From assembly GCA_002372815.1 (NCBI GenBank), contig DFIR01000063.1:1-34113 (forward strand): DNA of 34,113 nucleotides, read 5' to 3'. This document shows, one piece after another, positions 1 through 6,372 of the stretch. The notes beneath the pieces were generated by a model. It saw nothing but the letters and a program-made list of their open reading frames with translations. It did not search any database and was not told where the DNA came from. Position 1 is the stretch's first letter; each line of letters begins with the position of its first letter. The stretch is from Lachnospiraceae bacterium UBA3692 (GTDB taxonomy: Bacteria > Bacillota > Clostridia > Lachnospirales > Lachnospiraceae). The position numbers and the translations under genes were made by a program.

Positions 1-404
1 AGATGAGCAAAACGGAGATGCCGGAGGGGATCACAGTATACGGAGCGAACCTGTCGCTGCAGTCGGAGACGGTACTGAGATATCACTTCGAGGTAGAAGA
101 AGGGCACGATATTTCAGAGTACACGTTCAAGGTAGACGGGAAAGGCGGCTACACGCCGGTCCTGAAGAGCGGGAGGTACTGCATCGAGATCAGCAACGTG
201 AAGGCACAGGACCTTGACCATATGTACACAGTGAGTGTGACAGACGGGAATGGGAACAGCGGAAGCGTGACGTACGGAGCGCTGACGTATGTGAGGAACA
301 CACTGGCGAAGGGAACAGAGAGCCAGGAGCTGATGGAAACATGCAGGAGCCTGTACATGTACAACAAGGCAGCGGAAGCGTACCTTGCAACGAAGGGGCA
401 GTAA
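1..404 (+). CDS. C-terminal end of a secreted surface protein (5' partial)
   Basis: The frame is open from the window edge and stops with TAA at 402-404. The ATG at 3 aligns with the interior of the two full-length paralogues here (1148-3583 and 27454-29838), so it is an internal methionine and the true start lies outside the window. What remains is the last module of that family: a beta-rich stretch starting YGANLSLQSETVLRYHFEV, then GYTPVLKSGRYCIEI, ending in a helical segment (CRSLYMYNKAAEAYLATKG). No LPXTG signal or membrane segment follows, so the protein is probably secreted or held non-covalently. Whether the missing part carried the transglutaminase fold of its paralogues cannot be seen. 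The 37-aa peptide gene follows 71 bases later. Family membership is clear; the function of this module is unknown to me. Confidence 0.85.
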   Translation, partial: MSKTEMPEGITVYGANLSLQSETVLRYHFEVEEGHDISEYTFKVDGKGGYTPVLKSGRYCIEISNVKAQDLDHMYTVSVTDGNGNSGSVTYGALTYVRNTLAKGTESQELMETCRSLYMYNKAAEAYLATKGQ

Positions 405-475
405 GCGGAAGCTGCAGGATATAGAGGAAACCGTCAAAGTGGCATGAAAGGAAGAAAGAAAGGAGACCGACAGCC

Positions 476-589
476 ATGAGCAGAGAGAAGTACGAGAACG
501 CAGAGGTAGAGATCATCCGTTTCGAGACGCAGGACGTGATCACGACCAGCGACGGGGATGATACGCCGATCGATCCGTTCGAGCCTTGA
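476..589 (+). CDS. 37-aa acidic peptide with a DVITTS motif, copy 1
   Basis: Short ORF with an AAAGGAG site at 460-466 and ATG at 476. The peptide has a charged N-terminus (MSREKYENAEVEIIRF), a central DVITTS, and an acidic tail ending DDTPIDPFEP. A clear paralogue lies at 27210-27320 (KYExAExEIIRF, DVITTSxGDDTxID). Conservation of the middle across two loci argues that it is translated. There is no cysteine, signal peptide or membrane segment. It sits between secreted-protein genes. Its tail resembles the C-termini of the two acidic membrane proteins in this window (LPIDKFE and LPIDVLE). I do not recognise a characterised family. A secreted or processed peptide, a leader peptide, or a small partner of the neighbouring surface proteins are all possible. 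Confidence 0.75.
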   Translation: MSREKYENAEVEIIRFETQDVITTSDGDDTPIDPFEP

Positions 590-623
590 AGTAAGAGGAA
601 GAGAATAGAGACAGAAAGCAAAG

Positions 624-658
624 GGACAGGGCGGGGGTTGACAGCCTCCACCCTGTTC
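624..658 (+). other. Hairpin between the peptide gene and the acidic protein gene
   Basis: Arms 624-637 and 645-658 can pair over 14 positions, with two G-U pairs and one C-A mismatch, around a 7-base loop (TTGACAG). No T-run follows, so it is not a standard intrinsic terminator. It may be a weak attenuator or mRNA-stabilising structure between two genes of one transcript. The stem begins GGACAG and ends CTGTTC, as does the palindrome at 27105-27148. Confidence 0.45.
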
Positions 659-707
659 AGATATGGAGACAGATCCAGTCGAATCAATAATTCAGAAAGA
701 ACACACT

Positions 708-1103
708 ATGGAGAAGAATAAAAAAGCGATTCTGGCAGCAGTGGTCGTTTTACTGGTACTGATCATTGTTCTGGCGTTCAGGAGCCTCTCAGGAAATCCG
801 GGGAAATCCAACCAGCCAACTGACCAGACGACGGAGAGCGAAGCGCCGAAAGAACAGGAAGCTGGAACTGAGGCGGCAGAGGCACCTGCGGAAGAGCCTG
901 TCGATATGACAGAGCTGGAGATGGAAGAGACAGAGGAGACGGAGCCCGAAGAAGGATCCGCTTCAACAGACGAGACAGACACCGTCCCGGAAGAGGCAGC
1001 AGGGGAGCAGGACACAGAAGAAGGGACCGAGGACCGACACAATGGGCAGAGTACCGATGATTCTGTCTCGGGAGATGATCTTCCGATCGATAAATTTGAA
1101 TGA
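708..1103 (+). CDS. Small membrane-anchored protein with a long acidic outer tail
   Basis: 131 aa from ATG 708, preceded by a modest AAAGAA site; the ATG at 663 in the same frame has no ribosome binding site. The N-terminus is MEKNKK followed by one hydrophobic segment (about residues 7-24, AILAAVVVLLVLIIVLAF). The remainder is a low-complexity Glu/Thr/Asp/Pro stretch with no predicted fold, ending GDDLPIDKFE. This predicts a single-pass protein with a disordered, strongly negative domain outside the cell. A similarly built protein is encoded at 29835-30272 and ends ELPIDVLE. It lies between the 37-aa peptide gene and the transglutaminase-fold gene, with 44 bases to the latter, consistent with one operon. 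No catalytic motif is visible. A wall spacer, a partner of the adjacent secreted protein or a binding tail are possible roles. Confidence 0.75.
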   Translation: MEKNKKAILAAVVVLLVLIIVLAFRSLSGNPGKSNQPTDQTTESEAPKEQEAGTEAAEAPAEEPVDMTELEMEETEETEPEEGSASTDETDTVPEEAAGEQDTEEGTEDRHNGQSTDDSVSGDDLPIDKFE

Positions 1104-1147
1104 AGAAGTGTCCTGAAGCCTGACGCAATGAAAAGAGAGGCGGAAAA

Positions 1148-3583
1148 ATGGGAAAGAGAATGCGATGGGTCACATATCTGATGGTTCTTTCATTGGCTGT
1201 CAGCGCACCGGCTGGTTCTGTACTGGCGACGGAAGCAGTACAGGAGACGGAAGAAGCTGTTGAGGCGATCCCGGAACAGCAGCCCGGGGAGGAGCCCACC
1301 GCAGAACCTGACGAAGAGCTGGTGGAACAGCCCGAACAGCAGCCCGTGGAGCAACTCCAGGAGCAGCCTGAAAAAGCTCCCGAAGAAGAGTCCGCGGAGG
1401 TTTCCGAAATGCCTGTGGAAGACCAGGACGACGCATGGGAGACAGAGGCAGCTCTGGGAATCGGTGACACAGAGGAGCTGTTTGCGGAATATGCAGGCAA
1501 ACTGTTCTACGGGACTGCCCAGGGACCGTCCGCTCCAACGATCCTTAAAAAGGCAAAGAACACCGGGGCTGGCCTGAAAGGGCAGGACAAGGTGATCTAT
1601 GATGCGCTTCGCAAAGCTGCCGGTGAGATCGCAGACGGCAGAAGGAACTCCGCGGTCGTAGATGTCCCGCTGGCGGATCTGGGGATCCGGAGCGGAGAAG
1701 ACAACGGGTATACAGCGGAAGAACTCGGCCTGGACTATATCTATGACTGGGATACCCGCACATGGAACCCGGACAGATATGTCAATCTTCGGAAGCTGAT
1801 ATCTTACGATTTTGAAAAGGTGAAAGCCTGCCTCATCGCGGACTGCCCGTATGAGTTTTATTGGACGACCGGAGTGATCTCTTATACGAATGGCTCGGCG
1901 GGCAGTGACGGGAACACGGTCTACTTTACGGATGACAGCATCTCTTTCCTCATTGAGGTGGAGAGTAAATACCGGGGAGACCCTTCGGACATATATTCTG
2001 TCAACACAGCGGTGACAGGGCAGGCAGCAGCTGCTGCGGATCTTGCCGCGGGGATCGTCGGAGAGGCGGCAGCCCTTGGCGATTACGAGAAACTGGCGTA
2101 TTACAAAGACCGGATCTGCGGCCTGGTAACCTACGACCATGATGCGGCCCGGAATTCCGCGGGTTACACGGACCGCGGTCCCTGGGCATTGATCTATGTG
2201 TTTGACGGGGACAGGACTACGAACGTCGTCTGCGAGGGCTACTCGGAGGCATTCCAGTACCTCTGCGACCAGACCGATTTCAGCAGCGGGAAGATCTGCG
2301 CTTACTGCGTGACCGGGGATATGAGGGGCGGTACCGGAGAGGGACCGCACAAATGGAATATCGTCCACATGGACGACGGGCACAACTATCTCGCGGACAT
2401 CACCAATTCTGATGAAGGCAGCACCGGAGAGGACGGCAAGCTCTTCCTGAAAGGCGTCACGGGGAGTGTTGCCGAGGGCTATACGCGCAGCTGGGAAGAA
2501 CGGGAAGAGACGGTGACGAATGCGGATGGCAGTACCTCCACCTATATATATCCCGCAGGTTCGATACTCTACACATATGATGAAGAGACGAAAGCGCTCT
2601 TCACGCAGGCGGACCTGACTGTCTCAGAGCTGGACTACGGGGACAATGAGCCGATCGAGGAGCCGGAACCTGCCGTGATCTACGGGGCCAGTCTTCGTCT
2701 GACAGGGGATATCGGCGTCAATTTCTACTATGAATTCTCGGAGGAGATGCTGAATGATCCGGAGGCATGCGTCACGATCAAAGTGGGTGAAGGGACCCTG
2801 CAGACGGTACAGACCCTGCACATCAGTGATGCTGCGGTAGATACGAGATCTGTTCCCGGGAAGACATTGTACAAGTTTACCGGCTATGCCGCAGCAAAAC
2901 GCATGAAGGACCCGATCGTGATCCAGGCGCATGACACGGATTATGAAGGGAAAGAGTACACTTACAGCATCCGTCAATATGCGGACAATATCATCGCCAG
3001 GGAAGGATCAATAGCGGAATTGAAGTACCTGATGCGCGTGATGATGCACTACGGCACTTCTGCTCAGCGGTATCTGAACTATCGCACGTCGGATCTCGCG
3101 GAGACAGGCCTGGATGTGGCGGACATTACAGCTGAGGCGGACGCGCTCACAGTGGAAGACCTTGCCGCCTATACTGCTTCCACGACGCCTATGCCCGAAG
3201 GGCTCTCCCTGTACGGCGCGAACCTGTCGCTCAAGTCGGAGACAGTGGTGCGGTTCCACTTTGAAGTAGCAGAGGGGCACAACATCTCCGAATATACTTT
3301 CAAAGTGAACGGGAAGGGCGGATACACACCGGTCCTGAAATCCGGGCGCTACTGCATCGAGATCAATAATGTCCGGGCACAGGACCTGGATACCATGTAC
3401 ACAGTGACCGCGACGGATGCTGCCGGCAACTCCGGGTCTGCTACCTACGGAGCAATGACCTACGTCCGGAACATCATCAATGCAGGGACATCCAAATATG
3501 AGCAGACCCTGATCGACGCGTGCAGAAGCCTCTATATGTATAACAAAGCGACGGAAGCGTACCTGGCAGCGAAAGGCAGCTGA
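1148..3583 (+). CDS. Secreted protein with transglutaminase-like fold, copy 1
   Basis: 811 aa, GAGAGG site 8 bases before ATG. Residues 1-27 form a signal peptide (MGKRMRWVTYLMVLSLAVSAP...). A Glu/Pro/Gln-rich linker runs from about 30 to 95. A transglutaminase-like domain lies at about 290-430 with the ordered triad Cys362 (VVCEGYSEAF), His401 (PHKWNIVHMDDG) and Asp417 (YLADITNSDEG). It is followed by two related beta modules, at about 510-660 (YGASLRLTGDIGVNFYYEF) and 675-811 (YGANLSLKSETVVRFHFEV), each ending in a helical segment. There is no sorting signal. The family includes cysteine proteases, peptidoglycan-linked enzymes and cross-linking enzymes, so the reaction cannot be named. The triad suggests an active enzyme on surface or host proteins. 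The YibE/F gene starts 3 bases after the stop. The paralogue at 27454 has the same domain order. Confidence 0.88.
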   Translation: MGKRMRWVTYLMVLSLAVSAPAGSVLATEAVQETEEAVEAIPEQQPGEEPTAEPDEELVEQPEQQPVEQLQEQPEKAPEEESAEVSEMPVEDQDDAWETEAALGIGDTEELFAEYAGKLFYGTAQGPSAPTILKKAKNTGAGLKGQDKVIYDALRKAAGEIADGRRNSAVVDVPLADLGIRSGEDNGYTAEELGLDYIYDWDTRTWNPDRYVNLRKLISYDFEKVKACLIADCPYEFYWTTGVISYTNGSAGSDGNTVYFTDDSISFLIEVESKYRGDPSDIYSVNTAVTGQAAAAADLAAGIVGEAAALGDYEKLAYYKDRICGLVTYDHDAARNSAGYTDRGPWALIYVFDGDRTTNVVCEGYSEAFQYLCDQTDFSSGKICAYCVTGDMRGGTGEGPHKWNIVHMDDGHNYLADITNSDEGSTGEDGKLFLKGVTGSVAEGYTRSWEEREETVTNADGSTSTYIYPAGSILYTYDEETKALFTQADLTVSELDYGDNEPIEEPEPAVIYGASLRLTGDIGVNFYYEFSEEMLNDPEACVTIKVGEGTLQTVQTLHISDAAVDTRSVPGKTLYKFTGYAAAKRMKDPIVIQAHDTDYEGKEYTYSIRQYADNIIAREGSIAELKYLMRVMMHYGTSAQRYLNYRTSDLAETGLDVADITAEADALTVEDLAAYTASTTPMPEGLSLYGANLSLKSETVVRFHFEVAEGHNISEYTFKVNGKGGYTPVLKSGRYCIEINNVRAQDLDTMYTVTATDAAGNSGSATYGAMTYVRNIINAGTSKYEQTLIDACRSLYMYNKATEAYLAAKGS

Positions 3584-3586
3584 TCT

Positions 3587-4810
3587 ATGGCAAAAAAAAG
3601 AAGCACAGGGAAAAAGGCGGGGGAGCGCACCCTTCCCCGCCTCGAAAGACCCACCCTCCTCATCCTCCTCCTCTCCGCCGCCGTCTACCTCGCCGCCTTC
3701 TTCTGGATCCACTCCGAGGACTTCCTGAACGGGGCGCATGACCTGTTCTGGGCCTACGGGAAGGATGAGCTGGTGGAGTTCGAGACGGCCACGGTGAAGG
3801 AGATCGTGAACGAGGAAAGCAGGCTGGCGGAGGCCGCGGAAGGAGCGTATGCGGGTAGTCAGGACCTGCGGGTCGTCATCGGCAGCGGCCGCTACAAGGG
3901 CGAGGAGACGACGGCGTACAACTACTTCGGCCCGCTGAGCGGTGTGCCGGTCCGGGTGGGCGACAGCGTCATGCTGACCATTAAGACCCATATCGAAGGG
4001 GACTATTACGCCACGGTCTATGAGTTCAACCGGATCCCGGTGCTGGCGGCCTGCATCCTGGTCTTCTTCGCAGTGATCGTGGCAGTGGGAGGACTTACGG
4101 GGCTGAAGTCGCTGGCCGGCCTGGTGTTCACGATCTTCTGCCTGTTCACGGTCCTGGTCCCGCTGCTCCTGAAGGGGGCGCCGACGGTCCTCACGACGTT
4201 CGTCGTCTGCGCCTACATAGCGCTCGTGAGCTTCACGATCCTCGGGGGCGTACACCGGAAGACGGTGAGCGCCTTCCTGGGGACGGTGTCCGGCGCTTTT
4301 CTCGCGATGGTGTTCGGGATGGGGGTGCAGTACTATGCCCGGATCAACGGCCTGCGAATGGGCGATGCCGAGCCTCTGCTGGAGATGAAATATGTCGGGC
4401 TGCAGGTCGGCCTGAAAGGCCTGCTGACCGCGAGCATCATCATCAGCGCGCTGGGCGCAGTGATGGACGTGGCGATGAGCATCTCGTCGGCCCTCGAGGA
4501 AGTACATGCAGCGAATCCGTCCCTCTCACAGAGGGAGCTGTTCCGTTCCGGCATGAACATCGGCCACGACATGGTCGGGACGATGACGAATACGCTCATC
4601 CTCGCTTTTCTCGGGAGCGAGTTCTCGCTGATGCTCTTCCTGTACGCGCGCAGCCTCACGTTCCACCACCTGTTTTCGACGGCCTTCGTCTCGCTGGAGA
4701 CGATCAGCGGCATCTCCGCCAGCATCGGCATGGTCCTGGCGATTCCTCTGACGGCGTGGATCTCTTCCGCGTTGATCTCACGCGGAACAAAGAGGCGTGC
4801 CGCTGCCTGA
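3587..4810 (+). CDS. YibE/F-family multi-pass membrane protein
   Basis: 407 aa. There is one transmembrane segment near residues 24-42, then an extracytoplasmic beta domain (about 55-145, DELVEFETATVKEIVNEES...), then a block of about seven transmembrane helices to the C-terminus. The signature region GAVMDVAMSISSALEEV ... SGMNIGHDMVGTMTNTLILAFLGSE matches the YibE/F family as I know it. The biochemical role is not established; transport or export has been suggested for some members. Translation starts 3 bases after the upstream stop, with an AAAGG site inside that gene, so it is probably coupled to the transglutaminase-fold gene and may serve its export or function. Codon use is strongly GC-ending. 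Confidence 0.88.
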   Translation: MAKKRSTGKKAGERTLPRLERPTLLILLLSAAVYLAAFFWIHSEDFLNGAHDLFWAYGKDELVEFETATVKEIVNEESRLAEAAEGAYAGSQDLRVVIGSGRYKGEETTAYNYFGPLSGVPVRVGDSVMLTIKTHIEGDYYATVYEFNRIPVLAACILVFFAVIVAVGGLTGLKSLAGLVFTIFCLFTVLVPLLLKGAPTVLTTFVVCAYIALVSFTILGGVHRKTVSAFLGTVSGAFLAMVFGMGVQYYARINGLRMGDAEPLLEMKYVGLQVGLKGLLTASIIISALGAVMDVAMSISSALEEVHAANPSLSQRELFRSGMNIGHDMVGTMTNTLILAFLGSEFSLMLFLYARSLTFHHLFSTAFVSLETISGISASIGMVLAIPLTAWISSALISRGTKRRAAA

Positions 4811-4873
4811 GCAAAGGCGTTGCCGGGAAACAGAATCAGCTTCACAAAGCACAGGATATCGTTCATAATACAA

Positions 4874-4879
4874 TATAAT
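4874..4879 (+). promoter_or_regulatory. Possible -10 box for the first recombinase gene
   Basis: An exact TATAAT lies in an AT-rich pocket (4861-4880) between GC-rich genes, 144 bases before the recombinase start. No good -35 box is seen at 16-18 bases, so this is tentative. The rest of 4811-5023 has no ORF I support. It holds a CCCTTT...AAAGGG pair (about 4922-4964) and AACC-TT-GGTT followed by six T (about 4971-4986), which could be a weak terminator for the upstream operon. Confidence 0.35.
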
Positions 4880-5023
4880 GTTCAAATGGGAATGCACAAT
4901 CAGGAAGCATCAATCGCGCAGGCCCTTTGCACAGACAGAAAATGCATAGACAGCAGAAAGGGTCATTTGATAACCTTGGTTTTTTGCGGCAGGCTGCCCG
5001 TCAGCTGCCGGGAGGGAATGAAA

Positions 5024-6154
5024 ATGACCGCATCATTTGGAGATAGAACAAAGGCACCGCCGATCCCGCAGGGAGCATGGCCGGGCGACGAGGAGATCGT
5101 CGCGTTCCGCATGTACCTGTTCGAGCAGGAGAAGTCGGACGCGACCATTCGGAAATATGTGCGGGATGTAGAAATATTCAGAGACTATATCAGAAATGAC
5201 AGCGCGCGAGGCAGCCGGGAGGGGCCGGATAAGTCCTCTGTCCTCGCCTACAAGACCCGGCTCGGGGAGACCATGGCCCTCTCCAGCGCCAACACGGCGA
5301 TCGCGTCACTGAACGCCTTCTTCCGGTACTGCGGCAGGGACGACCTGTGCGTGCGCCGGTTCCGGCAGCAGCGGGATACGATCACGATGGAGGGGACCGA
5401 GCTGACGCCGCAGGAAGTGCAGCGCCTGATCCGGGCCGCGACCGAAAAAGGAGAGAAGCGCCTGGCCCTCGGCATCCTGACCCTCGCCGGATGCGGGGCG
5501 CGGGTCAGCGAACTTCGCTTCTTTACAGTGGAAAATGTACAGAGAGGCGTCGTGGAGATCCGCATGAAAGGCAAGACACGCCGCATCCCGATCGCCGCAT
5601 CCCTGCAGCGGGAGCTGCTCCGCTACTGTGACCGGAAGCTGATCCGGAGCGGGCCGATCTTCGTCACCCGGTCCGGGACCGGCGTCGACCGCAGCAACTT
5701 CTGGAGGCGTCTGCAGAAACTCGCACCGGTCGCGGGCGTGGATCCTGTCAAGCTCCATCCGCACAACCTGCGTCACTACTTTGCCCGCATGTATTACAAA
5801 GAAACGCATGATCTGGCAGGTCTGGCCGATCTTCTGGGGCACAGCAGTATCAACGTGACGCGGATCTACACTGCAGAAGACGGAACCTGGTACCGGAGAG
5901 CCATCGAAAACGTATGCGCGGGGGTGCTGAAGAGGGATGAAGCCAGAGAATACGCGGCTTTCCCGGACGCGGGAGAGGCGGGAAAAGAGACAATAAAAAA
6001 ACAACATAATGTCAGTAATGTTGTTTCCATGGGCAGAGTTATGTTAGGATTTGGGTCCAATGTGACTATATCACTCCACCAAATGTTTTGCAATATGTTA
6101 CAGAAATATTTTTTTAAAACATTTTCGTTCCAGAATTTTCAGACAACTTTGTAA
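5024..6154 (+). CDS. Tyrosine recombinase, probable invertase of the adjacent promoter segment
   Basis: 376 aa from ATG 5024, with GGAGGG 7 bases upstream. The open frame back to 4820 has no better site, and ATG 5018 is too close to the Shine-Dalgarno. An N-terminal SAM-like core-binding domain (about 20-115, FRMYLFEQEKSDATIRKYVRDVE) precedes the catalytic domain. Catalytic residues visible are Arg160 (GARVSEL), His247/Arg250 (HNLRHYF), His273 (LGHSS) and Tyr282 (VTRIYT), plus the beta-hairpin lysine region GKTRRI. A normal family member would end near residue 310-315. Here a tail of about 50 residues is encoded across the left recombination site (6001-6024) and inside the invertible segment. 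XerC/D-like integrases beside short inverted sites usually catalyse site-specific inversion, so the 6025-6256 segment is the obvious substrate. A close paralogue lies at 31168-32106. Confidence 0.92.
   Translation: MTASFGDRTKAPPIPQGAWPGDEEIVAFRMYLFEQEKSDATIRKYVRDVEIFRDYIRNDSARGSREGPDKSSVLAYKTRLGETMALSSANTAIASLNAFFRYCGRDDLCVRRFRQQRDTITMEGTELTPQEVQRLIRAATEKGEKRLALGILTLAGCGARVSELRFFTVENVQRGVVEIRMKGKTRRIPIAASLQRELLRYCDRKLIRSGPIFVTRSGTGVDRSNFWRRLQKLAPVAGVDPVKLHPHNLRHYFARMYYKETHDLAGLADLLGHSSINVTRIYTAEDGTWYRRAIENVCAGVLKRDEAREYAAFPDAGEAGKETIKKQHNVSNVVSMGRVMLGFGSNVTISLHQMFCNMLQKYFFKTFSFQNFQTTL
6001..6024 (+). repeat. Left recombination site of the invertible segment (24 bp)
   Basis: Half-sites ACAACATAA and TAATGTTGT flank a 6-base core TGTCAG. 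The reverse complement of 6257-6280 matches at 23 of 24 positions; the difference is at 6017. The half-sites are near-palindromic, as in XerC/D-type sites, and the core is asymmetric, which gives the site a direction. The site lies inside the 3' end of the recombinase reading frame. Confidence 0.88.
6065..6093 (-). promoter_or_regulatory. Extended -10 promoter inside the invertible segment, facing left
   Basis: On the minus strand: -35 TTGCAA (complement of 6088-6093), a 17-base spacer, and -10 TATAGT (complement of 6065-6070) preceded by TGA, an extended -10. In this orientation it would transcribe antisense into the recombinase 3' end. After inversion it would drive the gene starting at 6373. 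No comparable rightward promoter was found between 6198 and 6372. Confidence 0.7.
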
Positions 6155-6174
6155 TAATTAACTCGATCGTGCCG

Positions 6175-6197
6175 GCTGCCGGGAGGCGGCTTTTTTT
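6175..6197 (+). terminator. Intrinsic terminator inside the invertible segment
   Basis: Stem GCTGCC (6175-6180) with GGCGGC (6185-6190), one G-U pair, a GGGA loop of the GNRA type, and seven T at 6191-6197. It ends recombinase transcripts and shields the giant gene in this orientation. After inversion it would face back toward the recombinase. Confidence 0.8.
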
Positions 6198-6256
6198 ATT
6201 GCCTTCAGAGAGGTCTGGATCGGTGCGGTCATTCTGTGCTTGAATCGTTCCATTTC

Positions 6257-6280
6257 ACAACATAACTGACATTATGTTGT
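6257..6280 (-). repeat. Right recombination site of the invertible segment (24 bp)
   Basis: Inverted copy of 6001-6024 with one mismatch. Its two 9-base half-sites are perfect inverted repeats (ACAACATAA and TTATGTTGT) around the core CTGACA on the plus strand, the reverse complement of the left core. Together with flanking bases the palindrome extends to 6256-6281. It lies 92 bases before the giant gene's start codon. Confidence 0.88.
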
Positions 6281-6372
6281 GTTTCGCAGAGGAAATGGTG
6301 GGAAACCGGCTGGCTCAGCAGGGTACTGCAGGTCCTGACAACTGCACCTTACAGAGAGAGGGAAGGTCGAGT

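Larger units (their letters stand above)
6001..6280. mobile_element. Invertible promoter segment (phase-variation switch)
   Basis: The 232-bp segment 6025-6256 lies between two 24-bp sites in opposite orientation, directly after a tyrosine recombinase gene and directly before the giant surface-protein gene. Recombination between the sites would invert the segment. In the orientation given it carries a good promoter facing left (6065-6093) and an intrinsic terminator facing right (6175-6197). After inversion the same promoter would face right, about 170-180 bases before the giant gene's start codon. The interior is AT-rich, unlike the genes on both sides. The ends, cores and promoter are read directly; inversion itself is inferred. 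Confidence 0.85.

Noticed and set aside
3008..4507. 499-codon minus-strand ORF
   Set aside because: Overlaps the transglutaminase-fold and YibE/F genes, both well supported. The translation is His/Arg/Asp-rich shadow sequence.
4820..5023. Upstream start for the first recombinase at 4820
   Set aside because: The extra 68 residues look like translated non-coding DNA and include the TATAAT box. ATG 5024 is preceded by GGAGGG at good spacing.
6274..6372. Upstream start for the giant protein at 6274
   Set aside because: It would begin inside the right recombination site and place 33 residues before the signal peptide. ATG 6373 has a proper GGGAAGG site.
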